Of a stretch of 13,008 nt of DNA, positions 7,229-13,008 are shown piece by piece; position 1 is the stretch's first letter, and each line of letters opens with the position of its first letter. A model generated the notes under the pieces. That model did not search any database and had not been told where the DNA came from. It was given only the letters and a program-made list of their open reading frames with translations. The position numbers were made by a program, and so were the translations under genes. Origin of the DNA: Planctomycetota bacterium. GTDB lineage: Bacteria; Planctomycetota; Phycisphaerae; Phycisphaerales; UBA1924. The stretch spans positions 1 to 13,008 of the forward strand of contig JAEYUO010000090.1 of NCBI GenBank assembly GCA_023432465.1. Direction: 5' to 3'.

Positions 7229-7238
7229 CGAAAGACCC

Positions 7239-7652
7239 ATGAGCAAACGCCTCCAGCAAATCCAGGCGCCGCTGCTCCGGGCACTGCAGGACGAGATCGG
7301 CCGCGGCCTGAACGATCCTCGCGCCGGGGGGCTCATTACAGTGACCGGGGTGGATGTTTCGCCCGATCTCAAGAACGCGACGGTGCTCGTCTCGGTGTTG
7401 CCGGAGTCGAAGCAGAACCTGACGATGCACGCGCTGCGGGCGGCGTCGCGGCATCTGCGCCGGCGCGTGGGCGACCGGGTGGCGATGAATGAGGTACCGG
7501 AACTGACATTCAAGACCGACGAAACGATCAAGAAGCAGGCGGAGATCCTTACCGCGTTTGCGAAGATCCGGCAGGAACGGGCGGAGTCTGAATCGGCCGA
7601 GCCCGAAGCGGGCGGGGAACCGCTGGCAGAAGACGGCGGAGACCGAGCGTGA
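7239..7652 (+). CDS. rbfA: Ribosome-binding factor A
   Basis: RbfA is a KH-fold protein that binds the 30S subunit and helps mature the 5' end of 16S rRNA, notably in the cold. Starting at ATG 7239, ten nt after the ylxP stop, the 137 residues match the family: an N-terminal helix that leads into LQDEIGRGLNDPR, the strand LITVTGVDVSPDLKNATVLVSVL, the helix HALRAASRHLRRRVG and VPELTFKTDETIKKQAEI. The last 25 or so residues are an acidic tail (AESESAEPEAGG) not needed for the fold. The frame is open upstream into ylxP (ATG 7167), but that would overlap the preceding gene and add sequence unlike RbfA. Its stop codon overlaps the GTG start of the next gene (GTGA), a sign of translational coupling. 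Confidence 0.93.
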   Translation: MSKRLQQIQAPLLRALQDEIGRGLNDPRAGGLITVTGVDVSPDLKNATVLVSVLPESKQNLTMHALRAASRHLRRRVGDRVAMNEVPELTFKTDETIKKQAEILTAFAKIRQERAESESAEPEAGGEPLAEDGGDRA

Positions 7653-8401
7653 GCACGCAGGACATGCCCAAGGAACTCAGCTCGCTGCTCAAGCAACTCC
7701 GCGCGGAGTATCCTGGCGCGATCGAGGCGGCGGCGGAGCCCACGCCGATCGATGGCGCTGAACCTCTGCTGGGTCACTTTGTCCGATCATTCCTCGTGTG
7801 GGAGTGCACGTGCGCGAAGGCTGCGACCGCGATGGGGCGGATCGAGCAGTCGGTCGTGGACTTCAACGAGCTTCGGGTGTGCATGCCCGGGGAACTGATG
7901 CGGGTGATGGGGGAGCGGTATCCGCGGGTCGAGGAGCGTGCGCGCCGGCTGCGCACCGCGCTGAACGCGATCTATACGCGCGAGCACAAGGTCAGCCTGG
8001 AGCGGCTGGGCGAGATGTCCAAGCGCGAATCGCGGGAGTATTTGGAAACGCTGGACGGAACGCCGCGGTTTGTCGCGGCGCGGGTGGCCCTGCTGGGTCT
8101 TGCCGGGCACATGGCCCCAGTCGATGGACGGCTGCTGCGTCGGCTCGTGGAGCGGCACATCGTGGAGCCGGATGCGACGCCGGAGACGGCGGCGGCGCTG
8201 CTAGAGCGAAAGGTCCGCGCGGCGGAGATGCCCGAGTGTTACGCCCTGCTTCAGGCGTGGTCGGATGATGCGTCGCACGAGCACGCGGAAGCGTCGCGCG
8301 CGCCGGCGACAGGGGCCGCCGCGAAGTCCGATGGCCGCAAAGCCGGCGGAAAGCCCGGGGCGGCCAAGCCGCGCGGCAAGTCGACGGACACGAAGAAGTG
8401 A
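7649..8401 (+). CDS. Uncharacterised HhH-GPD-fold (endonuclease III-like) protein, catalytic lysine lost
   Basis: Starts with GTG at 7649 overlapping the rbfA stop by four bases; 250 residues. I recognise no named gene, though similar proteins occur in planctomycetes. Laid beside the Nth encoded at 12010-12780, the two run in parallel: LLKQLRAEYPGA against LLDELARYYPGA; a helix FLVWECTC at the place of ILSAQATD; ERARRLRTALNAIYTRE against NKAKAVHAAMKDIVERY; YLETLDGTPRFVAARVALL against LLTLRGVARKTANVVLG; and PVDGRLLRRL against VVDTHIERL. The hairpin lysine of Nth is therefore F141 here, the base-flipping glutamine E52, while the catalytic aspartate position is kept as D159. There is no iron-sulfur cysteine loop. 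The last 35 or so residues are a Lys/Ala/Gly-rich tail, possibly nucleic-acid binding. Glycosylase/lyase chemistry is unlikely; a structural or RNA/DNA-binding role linked to ribosome biogenesis is inferred from the operon only. Confidence 0.7.
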   Translation: MSTQDMPKELSSLLKQLRAEYPGAIEAAAEPTPIDGAEPLLGHFVRSFLVWECTCAKAATAMGRIEQSVVDFNELRVCMPGELMRVMGERYPRVEERARRLRTALNAIYTREHKVSLERLGEMSKRESREYLETLDGTPRFVAARVALLGLAGHMAPVDGRLLRRLVERHIVEPDATPETAAALLERKVRAAEMPECYALLQAWSDDASHEHAEASRAPATGAAAKSDGRKAGGKPGAAKPRGKSTDTKK

Positions 8402-8438
8402 GCCGCTCGACTCGATCCGCGGCGGCGGTGAATCTGTT

Positions 8439-8447
8439 GGGAGGAGG
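8439..8447 (+). promoter_or_regulatory. Strong ribosome binding site deciding the yebC start
   Basis: GGGAGGAGG lies five bases before the GTG at 8453. It is the strongest Shine-Dalgarno in the operon and fixes a non-ATG start for yebC, which would otherwise lack its conserved first residues. Confidence 0.75.
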
Positions 8448-8452
8448 CACCA

Positions 8453-9205
8453 GTGGCCGGCCATAACAAGTGGAGCAAGATCAGGCACCGCAAGGCGATC
8501 GTGGATTCGCGCCGGAGCAAGGTGTGGACCAAGTGCATCAAGCTGATCATGGTCGCGGCCAAACACGGCGGGATGGATCCGTCGATGAACCTCGCGCTGC
8601 GTTATGCGATCGATGAGGCGCGGTACGCGAACGTGCCGCGGGACACGATCGAGCGGGCGATCAAGAAGGGCGCGGGGGAACTCGGCCAGCAGGACTTTGA
8701 GAACGTGCGGTACGAGGGATATGGCCCGGGCGGGTTTGCGGTGGTGGTGGAGGCGCTGACGGACAACCGGACACGCACGGCGGGGGATGTGCGGCTGGCG
8801 TTCACGAAGGTCGGCGGAAACATGGGCGCGACGGGGTGCGTGAGCTACATGTTCGACACGAGGGGCGAGGTGTACATCAAGCCCGAGGGCGTGGATGCGG
8901 ACAAGCTGATGGAGGACGCGATCGAGGCGGGGGCGCGGGATGTGGAGCCGCCGGAGAGCGGCGATGCGCCGTGGTGTGTTCTGACCGAACCCACGGACTT
9001 TGCGAGGGTGAAGGACGCGATCGAGCGGGCAGGGTACACGATTGAACAGGCATCGATCGTGCTTGCGCCGACGAACACGGTCGTGCTGACGGGGGAGACG
9101 GCGCAGCAGGCGATGAAGCTCGTCGACCTGCTGGAAGACAGCGACGATGTGCAGAAGGTGTATACGAACTTCGAGGTGCCTGAGGAAGAACTCGCGGCGG
9201 AGTGA
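8453..9205 (+). CDS. yebC: YebC/TACO1 family protein
   Basis: The 250 residues begin with AGHNKWSKIRHRKAIVDSRRSK, the hallmark of the YebC/PmpR/TACO1 family, and continue through the helical first domain (NVPRDTIERAIKKGAGE), the YEGYGPGGFAVVVEALTDN motif, the GGNMGATGCVSYMFD motif and the two alpha/beta domains ending in a VYTNFEVPEEE strand. Length equals the family norm. The family was first described as a DNA-binding transcription regulator; more recent work on TACO1 and bacterial homologues points to helping the ribosome through stall-prone (for example proline-rich) sequences. Its place as last gene of the nusA-infB-rbfA operon fits the translation role. The gap to the upstream gene is 51 nt, with its own strong ribosome binding site. 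A terminator follows 25 nt after the stop. Confidence 0.93.
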   Translation: MAGHNKWSKIRHRKAIVDSRRSKVWTKCIKLIMVAAKHGGMDPSMNLALRYAIDEARYANVPRDTIERAIKKGAGELGQQDFENVRYEGYGPGGFAVVVEALTDNRTRTAGDVRLAFTKVGGNMGATGCVSYMFDTRGEVYIKPEGVDADKLMEDAIEAGARDVEPPESGDAPWCVLTEPTDFARVKDAIERAGYTIEQASIVLAPTNTVVLTGETAQQAMKLVDLLEDSDDVQKVYTNFEVPEEELAAE

Positions 9206-9230
9206 GCGGCGAAGCTGATAGCTCAAAAGA

Positions 9231-9258
9231 CAAGCCGGCCCCGCGTGGGGCCGGCTTG
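9231..9258. terminator. Bidirectional intrinsic terminator between convergent genes
   Basis: Twelve perfect base pairs (arms 9231-9242 and 9247-9258) around the tetraloop GCGT, in the 95-nt space between the yebC stop and the stop of the minus-strand gene at 9301. On the plus strand the hairpin is followed by a short T-run (gcggtttcg); on the minus strand by TCTTTTGAGC, the better U-tract. It most likely ends both transcripts. Confidence 0.85.
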
Positions 9259-9300
9259 CGGTTTCGTGTGGCTCTGGAGTACCCGCGGTGCAGCGTGGGA

Positions 9301-10332
9301 TCAGCGGCGACGGCGCACTGCGACCAAGCCGGCCAGACCCAGTAGCGAGAGTGTGCCGGGAGCGGGGATGGGCGAGGAGACGAGCAGGCGGTCGCGGACG
9401 GGGCTGGTGCCGTAGCTTTGGTCTGCGAGCCAGATGCGGCCGTCATCGCCGATATCGATGCCGGAGTAGCCTTCGGCGGAGCCGCGGGCGAAGCCGATCT
9501 CGGAGATGGTGATGTCGTCGATGAAGGACATCGTGGCTTCGTCGAGCACTCGGATGAGGGAGAATGCTCCGTTGTAGGACGTGACGTATGCGCGGCCGTC
9601 GAAGAAGGCGACATCGAACGCGCGGGGAACGGCAACGCTGTTGACAGTGGAGAGGTCGGGGGAGACGCGGTAGATCAGGCCGTCTGCGCGGCTGGCGACC
9701 CAGAGGTTGCCGCTGGAGTCGACTTCCACGCCGCGGAGCTCGCCGCCACCGACGGGCAGGGTGTAGCTTCCGCCGACACCGAAGCCGACATCGAGGACGA
9801 CATTGGTGGGGTCGGTGACGTTGAAGCGCTGCACGAGGCCGCCGCCTTCGTAGGCGACATAGGCGTAGTAGTCGTTGCCGACACGGTGCACACCCATTCC
9901 GCCGACGTTGGGAGATCCGACATTCAGCACGTCAAAGGTTGTGCCCATGCTTGCATTGGTTGCGTGGATCTCCGATGCGGATGTGCCGGAAAGGCGATAG
10001 CCGACGAAGACGTTGCCGCGATCGTCGGTGGCGAGGGCCTTGGGCTGGCTGGTGCCAGGTCCGAGTTCATGGAGCTGGCCATAGGCGGGCTGACTATCGA
10101 AGCGTCGGACGGTACGGCCCGGGGGGTTGTTGGAAGTCTGAATGAACCCGGTGTAGATGGACGACTGCCCGGCCGTGTTCGCGAGCGCGATGGCTCGGAG
10201 CTGGGTGGTCTGCGTGCCAGTTGGGTTGTCGTGGGCGATTGTCCACGTGGGGGACACGCCGGCGACAGCCGAGGCCGAGACAGCAACAACGACCGCGCAG
10301 GCGGCTATGGCGGGAACACGAGGTGCGAACAT
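9301..10332 (-). CDS. Secreted beta-propeller-like protein with PEP-CTERM-like sorting signal
   Basis: The 343-residue product has a signal peptide (residues 1 to about 24, MFAPRVPAIAACAVVVAV then SASAVAG) and a body of short repeated strands with NHL/SMP-30-like features (ALATDDRGNVFVGYR, GVEVDSSGNLWVASR, GIDIGDDGRIWLADQ). These fit a beta-propeller of about six blades. The C-terminus (about 323-343) is a PEP-CTERM-type tail: a PAPGT motif, a hydrophobic helix LSLLGLAGLVAV and an RRRR cap. Such tails are thought to be recognised by an exosortase and to anchor or release proteins at the cell surface; here the motif reads PAP rather than PEP. The ligand or role of the propeller is unknown. ATG 10332 is preceded by AGGGAG with eight bases spacing, and further up by a good promoter. 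Convergent with yebC. Confidence 0.8.
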   Translation of the reverse strand: MFAPRVPAIAACAVVVAVSASAVAGVSPTWTIAHDNPTGTQTTQLRAIALANTAGQSSIYTGFIQTSNNPPGRTVRRFDSQPAYGQLHELGPGTSQPKALATDDRGNVFVGYRLSGTSASEIHATNASMGTTFDVLNVGSPNVGGMGVHRVGNDYYAYVAYEGGGLVQRFNVTDPTNVVLDVGFGVGGSYTLPVGGGELRGVEVDSSGNLWVASRADGLIYRVSPDLSTVNSVAVPRAFDVAFFDGRAYVTSYNGAFSLIRVLDEATMSFIDDITISEIGFARGSAEGYSGIDIGDDGRIWLADQSYGTSPVRDRLLVSSPIPAPGTLSLLGLAGLVAVRRRR

Positions 10333-10423
10333 GAAGGATCTCCCTCTCTCTAATCCGACGGCGTTTCCAGCGCGCTGCCGGGGGCACGGTCACGAGACAG
10401 GCCCGTCGGTGTCGGACGTAACC

Positions 10424-10451
10424 AAGATACCGCAAAGCGACCTTGCGTCAA
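10424..10451 (-). promoter_or_regulatory. Candidate sigma-70-type promoter for the PEP-CTERM-like gene
   Basis: Read on the minus strand: TTGACG (10451-10446), a 16-base spacer, TATCTT (10429-10424). Transcription would start near 10417 and leave a leader of about 85 nt before the ATG at 10332. It lies between the stop of the upstream minus-strand gene (10509) and the gene it would serve, indicating separate transcription. Confidence 0.5.
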
Positions 10452-10508
10452 GGGAAAATCCCACCTGGCTTTGGGAACTCGGTCTCCGCAACAAGTTTGC
10501 CGAGGCGG

Positions 10509-11303
10509 CTACTGCGAAGTGTCCCGCCTCAAGAGCCTCAGTACGGTCTCTGGGGCATTGTGGCTGGGGAGTGATCGGGTATCGATGCAGAGAAACGCCT
10601 TGAACTCGGCGGTGGTCAGCGATACGGCGTATGCGAGCAGATCGATTCGGCCTTCGCGTGAGCCGGGGATCACGCGTCCGCCACCGACCGTACGAGAGAT
10701 GTCGCTGAGGCGGGCGGAGGCGAGTCGATCGCCGAGTCTGGAGACGAGGGCGGCGGGATCAAACCCCGCGGCGAGCGCGGCGGCAGGATCGATACCGATG
10801 GCGAGCGCGGGTTCGATGCGCGGGTTGGGCTCCCGCGGCGGCACGGCGTGGTCGGCGATGCGGATGCCCGCGTGTTCGGCCGCGGAAGCGAGGATGTCCA
10901 GCGCATCAGCGGAGAGCTCTGGGGGGAGCAGGGTCGAAAGGACGGGACGCGAACTGCGGAATCCGGTGCCGTGAACAAGCGTTGAGAGCTCGGCGATGAG
11001 CTCGATCGCAGCGGAGAGGGCTGCGAGGGCGCGGTCGGCGTGCGCGGGGGTAAGCAGGTGCTCGGGCGGGAGCCAGAGGTCCGCGCCGGAGAGGGCGAGT
11101 CCCTCGCGGCGAATGATGGCGGCGAGGTCGCGCCGGGCGGAGCGATCAAGCTCGCGCGGGCGCACGCCGGGCGCGGCGACGTTCAGGTGGACCGCATCGA
11201 AGCCGGCTGAGCGTGCCCAGGGGATCTGCTCGCGCGGGCCGGGTCCGGATGGGGCGGAGGGGAGGAGTCCGCACAGGGCGATGCTGAGCGGTGGGGTGAG
11301 CAT
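10509..11303 (-). CDS. Sugar phosphate isomerase/epimerase-like TIM-barrel protein
   Basis: With ATG at 11303 the product has 264 residues. The pattern of alternating strands and helices, and segments such as IPWARSAGFDAVHLNVAAPG, DLAAIIRREGLALSGADLW and HADRALAALSAAIELIAEL, fit the xylose isomerase-like TIM-barrel family (AP endonuclease 2 type, PF01261), whose members isomerise or epimerise sugars and inositols with bound metal. The reading frame is open further upstream (to 11474), but that extension is Ser/Arg/Pro-rich, unlike a protein, and would overlap the divergent gene at 11390. The usual metal-binding Glu/His/Asp/Glu set is not obvious: the positions near ADHAVPP, ARLSDIS and FLCIDTR retain aspartates but lack the typical VHLKD histidine. 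The enzyme may be altered or not an isomerase. Substrate unknown. Divergent from the membrane protein gene. Confidence 0.65.
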   Translation of the reverse strand: MLTPPLSIALCGLLPSAPSGPGPREQIPWARSAGFDAVHLNVAAPGVRPRELDRSARRDLAAIIRREGLALSGADLWLPPEHLLTPAHADRALAALSAAIELIAELSTLVHGTGFRSSRPVLSTLLPPELSADALDILASAAEHAGIRIADHAVPPREPNPRIEPALAIGIDPAAALAAGFDPAALVSRLGDRLASARLSDISRTVGGGRVIPGSREGRIDLLAYAVSLTTAEFKAFLCIDTRSLPSHNAPETVLRLLRRDTSQ

Positions 11304-11389
11304 GGGGCGGATTATTGGATCGGGGCGGGGCCGGGCGAGGAAGGAAATCGAAGGGGATGTTGGCAGCGAACGGGAACTACGATGGTGGC

Positions 11390-12013
11390 ATGAGCACCTG
11401 GAAAGCGTTCTGCGAGACGGTCCACATCGTTGCGCTGGCGTTGTGGCTGGGGTTTGTGGTTGCGGCGGGGACATTCGCGGCGACGGTGTTCGGTGTCACC
11501 AAGTCGCTCGATCCACGGCTGCCGGGGTATGAGGCGTATGCGGGTGAGCATTACCTGATCGTGGGCGGGAAGATGGCCCAGACGGTGTTCTTCGTCGCCG
11601 ATGTGGTGCAGTTTGCCTGTTCGCTGATCGTCGTGACGACGTTGATCGCGATCCTGAAGATGCGAGGGGCGGAATCCAAGCGAGCGGCGATGGTCATCCG
11701 GGCGTCGGCGGTGGTGGTGGCGATGGCGTGTGTGGCATCGCTGCTCGTCATCGTGAACCCGAAGCTCACCACGGCGACGCGGCTGTACTGGGAGGCGGCG
11801 AGGGCAGGGGATGCGGCAACCGTCGCGGTTCATAAGGCCATCGCGGCGGATACGCACCCCTATGCGTCCGCGTTGATGGTCACGACCGCAATCATGGTGC
11901 TGGTTGCGATCGTTTCGGCCGTGTGGAGCATCAGCAGGCCGGGAACACCCGGCCCAGGGGAGCCGCGGGAGCGACTGCCCGAGCGCGCGCTGCTGCGGGG
12001 TGCGAGGGCATGA
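11390..12013 (+). CDS. Four-helix integral membrane protein (DUF4149/TMEM205-like)
   Basis: Starting at ATG 11390 the product has 207 residues with four predicted membrane helices at about 11-34, 65-89, 99-122 and 158-181, and a Pro/Arg-rich cytoplasmic-type tail of some 25 residues. The first helix (CETVHIVALALWLGFVVAAGTF), the following FGVTKSLD segment and a conserved-looking histidine near residue 149 in the loop between helices 3 and 4 resemble DUF4149/TMEM205-type small membrane proteins; no function is established for these. An in-frame ATG at 11357 would add 11 residues and GTG 11315 still more, without similarity. The stop overlaps the ATG of nth (ATGA, 12010-12013), so the two genes are probably co-translated. 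The 86-nt gap to the divergent gene must hold both promoters; none is clear. Confidence 0.65.
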   Translation: MSTWKAFCETVHIVALALWLGFVVAAGTFAATVFGVTKSLDPRLPGYEAYAGEHYLIVGGKMAQTVFFVADVVQFACSLIVVTTLIAILKMRGAESKRAAMVIRASAVVVAMACVASLLVIVNPKLTTATRLYWEAARAGDAATVAVHKAIAADTHPYASALMVTTAIMVLVAIVSAVWSISRPGTPGPGEPRERLPERALLRGARA

Positions 12014-12780
12014 GGAAGGGCGCGACGGCAAGGCAAGGGATGAACGAGGCAGAGATTCCCTTCGAGCTGCCCCGGGTGAGCGCGGCGGAGCGGAAGAGGG
12101 CGGGTGCGCTTTTGGATGAGCTTGCGCGGTATTACCCCGGTGCCCATTGTGAGCTTGAGTACCGCACTCCGCACGAGCTGCTTATCGCAACGATTCTGTC
12201 TGCGCAGGCAACGGATGTGGGGGTGAACAAGGCGACCCCAGCTCTGTTCAAGGCATTCCCGACTCCTGCGGACTATGCGAAGAGCACGCCCGAAGCGATT
12301 GAGCCGTACATCCGGACGATCGGGTTGTTCCGCAACAAGGCCAAGGCCGTGCATGCGGCGATGAAGGACATTGTGGAGCGATATCGCGGCGAGGTGCCGC
12401 GCACGATGGAGGAGTTGCTCACGCTCCGCGGCGTGGCACGCAAGACGGCCAACGTGGTCCTCGGGAACGCTTTCGGAATCAATGTCGGGTTTGTGGTCGA
12501 TACCCACATCGAGCGACTTTCGAAGCGCTTCGGGCTCGCGCCGGCCGACGCGACGGTTCAGCAGGTCGAGCGGCGGCTGATGGCCCTGTTTCCGCGTGAA
12601 CGCTGGTGCGAGGCATCGCACATGCTGATCTGGCACGGAAGACGGGCGTGCAAGGCTCGCGGCGCGGTGTGCGGCGAGCACCGCATCTGTGCGGAGTATG
12701 GCAGGTGTTGTGAACTCCGGGTATCGGCTGCCAGCAAGCCCAAACCCCCGGCGAACAAGGGCCGCGGTTCGAGGCAATAG
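12010..12780 (+). CDS. nth: Endonuclease III (DNA glycosylase/AP lyase)
   Basis: Nth removes oxidised pyrimidines in base excision repair and cleaves the AP site. ATG 12010, overlapping the previous stop, gives 256 residues; ATG 12040 is an alternative that would drop ten residues. Family marks: PHELLIATILSAQATD with the base-flipping glutamine, the helix-hairpin-helix LRGVARKTANVVLG with catalytic lysine K145 (usual form GVGRKTA), and VVDTHIERLSKRFGL with catalytic aspartate D164. The C-terminal cysteines are C214, C221, C227, C233 and C234, i.e. spacing x6, x5, x5 with an extra C. The usual iron-sulfur loop is C-x6-C-x2-C-x5-C, so the third ligand is displaced (a histidine, H224, lies where it is expected). 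A basic tail of about 20 residues ends the protein. Activity is likely; the cluster may be altered. Confidence 0.92.
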   Translation: MRKGATARQGMNEAEIPFELPRVSAAERKRAGALLDELARYYPGAHCELEYRTPHELLIATILSAQATDVGVNKATPALFKAFPTPADYAKSTPEAIEPYIRTIGLFRNKAKAVHAAMKDIVERYRGEVPRTMEELLTLRGVARKTANVVLGNAFGINVGFVVDTHIERLSKRFGLAPADATVQQVERRLMALFPRERWCEASHMLIWHGRRACKARGAVCGEHRICAEYGRCCELRVSAASKPKPPANKGRGSRQ

Positions 12781-12828
12781 CGTGCCGAGTCGGCCGTTGA
12801 ACTGATAGCGGAGGGCAATCGGTTGGCG

Positions 12829-13008
12829 ATGGAAGGACCCAGGCAGCCAGCACAGGGCAGTGCCGGACCGCAAGGCCCGGAAGTGACTGCATGGCTGAAG
12901 GCCGCTTCGGAGGGTGACGAGGGGGCGTGGCGGGCGATCGTGGATCTGTACGCCCGGCGTGTGTATGCGTTGGCAAAGTCGCGGCTGGGTCGGGGCCAGA
13001 GGTCGGGC
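12829..13008 (+). CDS. ECF-type RNA polymerase sigma factor, N-terminal part (3' partial)
   Basis: The frame beginning at ATG 12829 is open to the window edge (60 codons). After an N-terminal stretch rich in Gly, Pro and Gln comes TAWLKAASEGDEGAWRAIV and then LYARRVYALAKSRLG, the start of sigma region 2 (core-binding helix) in the form common in planctomycete ECF sigma factors. Region 2.4 and region 4 lie outside the window. An in-frame TTG at 12823 is placed seven bases after GGAGGG (12810-12815) and could be the true start; from the ATG the spacing is 13. Only 48 nt separate it from nth, and no terminator is visible between them, so partial co-transcription is possible. Confidence 0.75.
   Translation, partial: MEGPRQPAQGSAGPQGPEVTAWLKAASEGDEGAWRAIVDLYARRVYALAKSRLGRGQRSG

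Noticed and set aside
9418..10353. A 311-codon plus-strand frame opposite the PEP-CTERM-like gene
   Set aside because: Composition typical of an antisense shadow; the minus-strand product has a signal peptide and sorting tail.
11304..11474. Upstream extension of the TIM-barrel gene by 57 residues
   Set aside because: It would overlap the divergent membrane-protein gene and is Ser/Arg/Pro-rich; the fold begins just after the ATG at 11303.
11860..12873. A 337-codon minus-strand frame opposite nth
   Set aside because: Shadow of nth, whose catalytic lysine, aspartate and cysteine residues are all on the plus strand.

Overview
The window is about 13 kb of high-GC DNA and reads as a chromosomal segment of a planctomycete, most likely class Phycisphaerae. 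The inference rests on four things: a secreted protein with a PEP-CTERM-like tail, a DsbD-type protein with a planctomycete-like domain plan, a typical planctomycete start of an ECF sigma factor, and an unusual helix-hairpin-helix protein inside the translation operon. No rRNA, tRNA, CRISPR array, insertion sequence or phage gene was found. The content is mostly housekeeping.

Layout. (1) Positions 1-700: the left edge is a joint between two broken genes. About the first 83 bases encode, on the plus strand, the motif V region of an SNF2-family helicase. From there to 700 the minus strand encodes a signal peptide and the N-terminal domain of a DsbD-like thiol-disulfide protein. (2) 929-1945: fliM, a flagellar motor switch gene with no flagellar neighbour. 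(3) 1946-2441: a gene-free stretch with a candidate promoter and a series of hairpins, the last one terminator-like, ending just before nusA. (4) 2442-9205: a co-directional expression operon, nusA - infB - ylxP (DUF503) - rbfA - an HhH-GPD-like protein of unknown function - yebC. It is closed by a strong 12-bp terminator hairpin at 9231-9258 that probably serves both strands.

(5) 9301-10332, minus strand: a secreted beta-propeller-like protein with a PEP-CTERM-like anchor and its own promoter. (6) 10509-11303, minus: a TIM-barrel sugar phosphate isomerase/epimerase-like protein. (7) 11390-12780, plus: a four-helix membrane protein that overlaps, by ATGA, an endonuclease III gene (nth) with unusual cysteine spacing. 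(8) 12829 to the end: the first 60 residues of an ECF sigma factor, cut by the window edge.

How the genes fit together: NusA (transcription pausing and termination), IF2 (initiation), YlxP and RbfA (ribosome assembly) and YebC (translation of difficult peptides) are the classic nusA-infB cluster extended by yebC. rimP, ylxR and ylxQ, which often sit in this cluster, are absent. The most interesting items are the uncharacterised HhH-GPD-fold protein translationally coupled to rbfA, which has lost the glycosylase lysine; the structured nusA leader; the gene joint at the left edge; and the shifted cysteine pattern of Nth.
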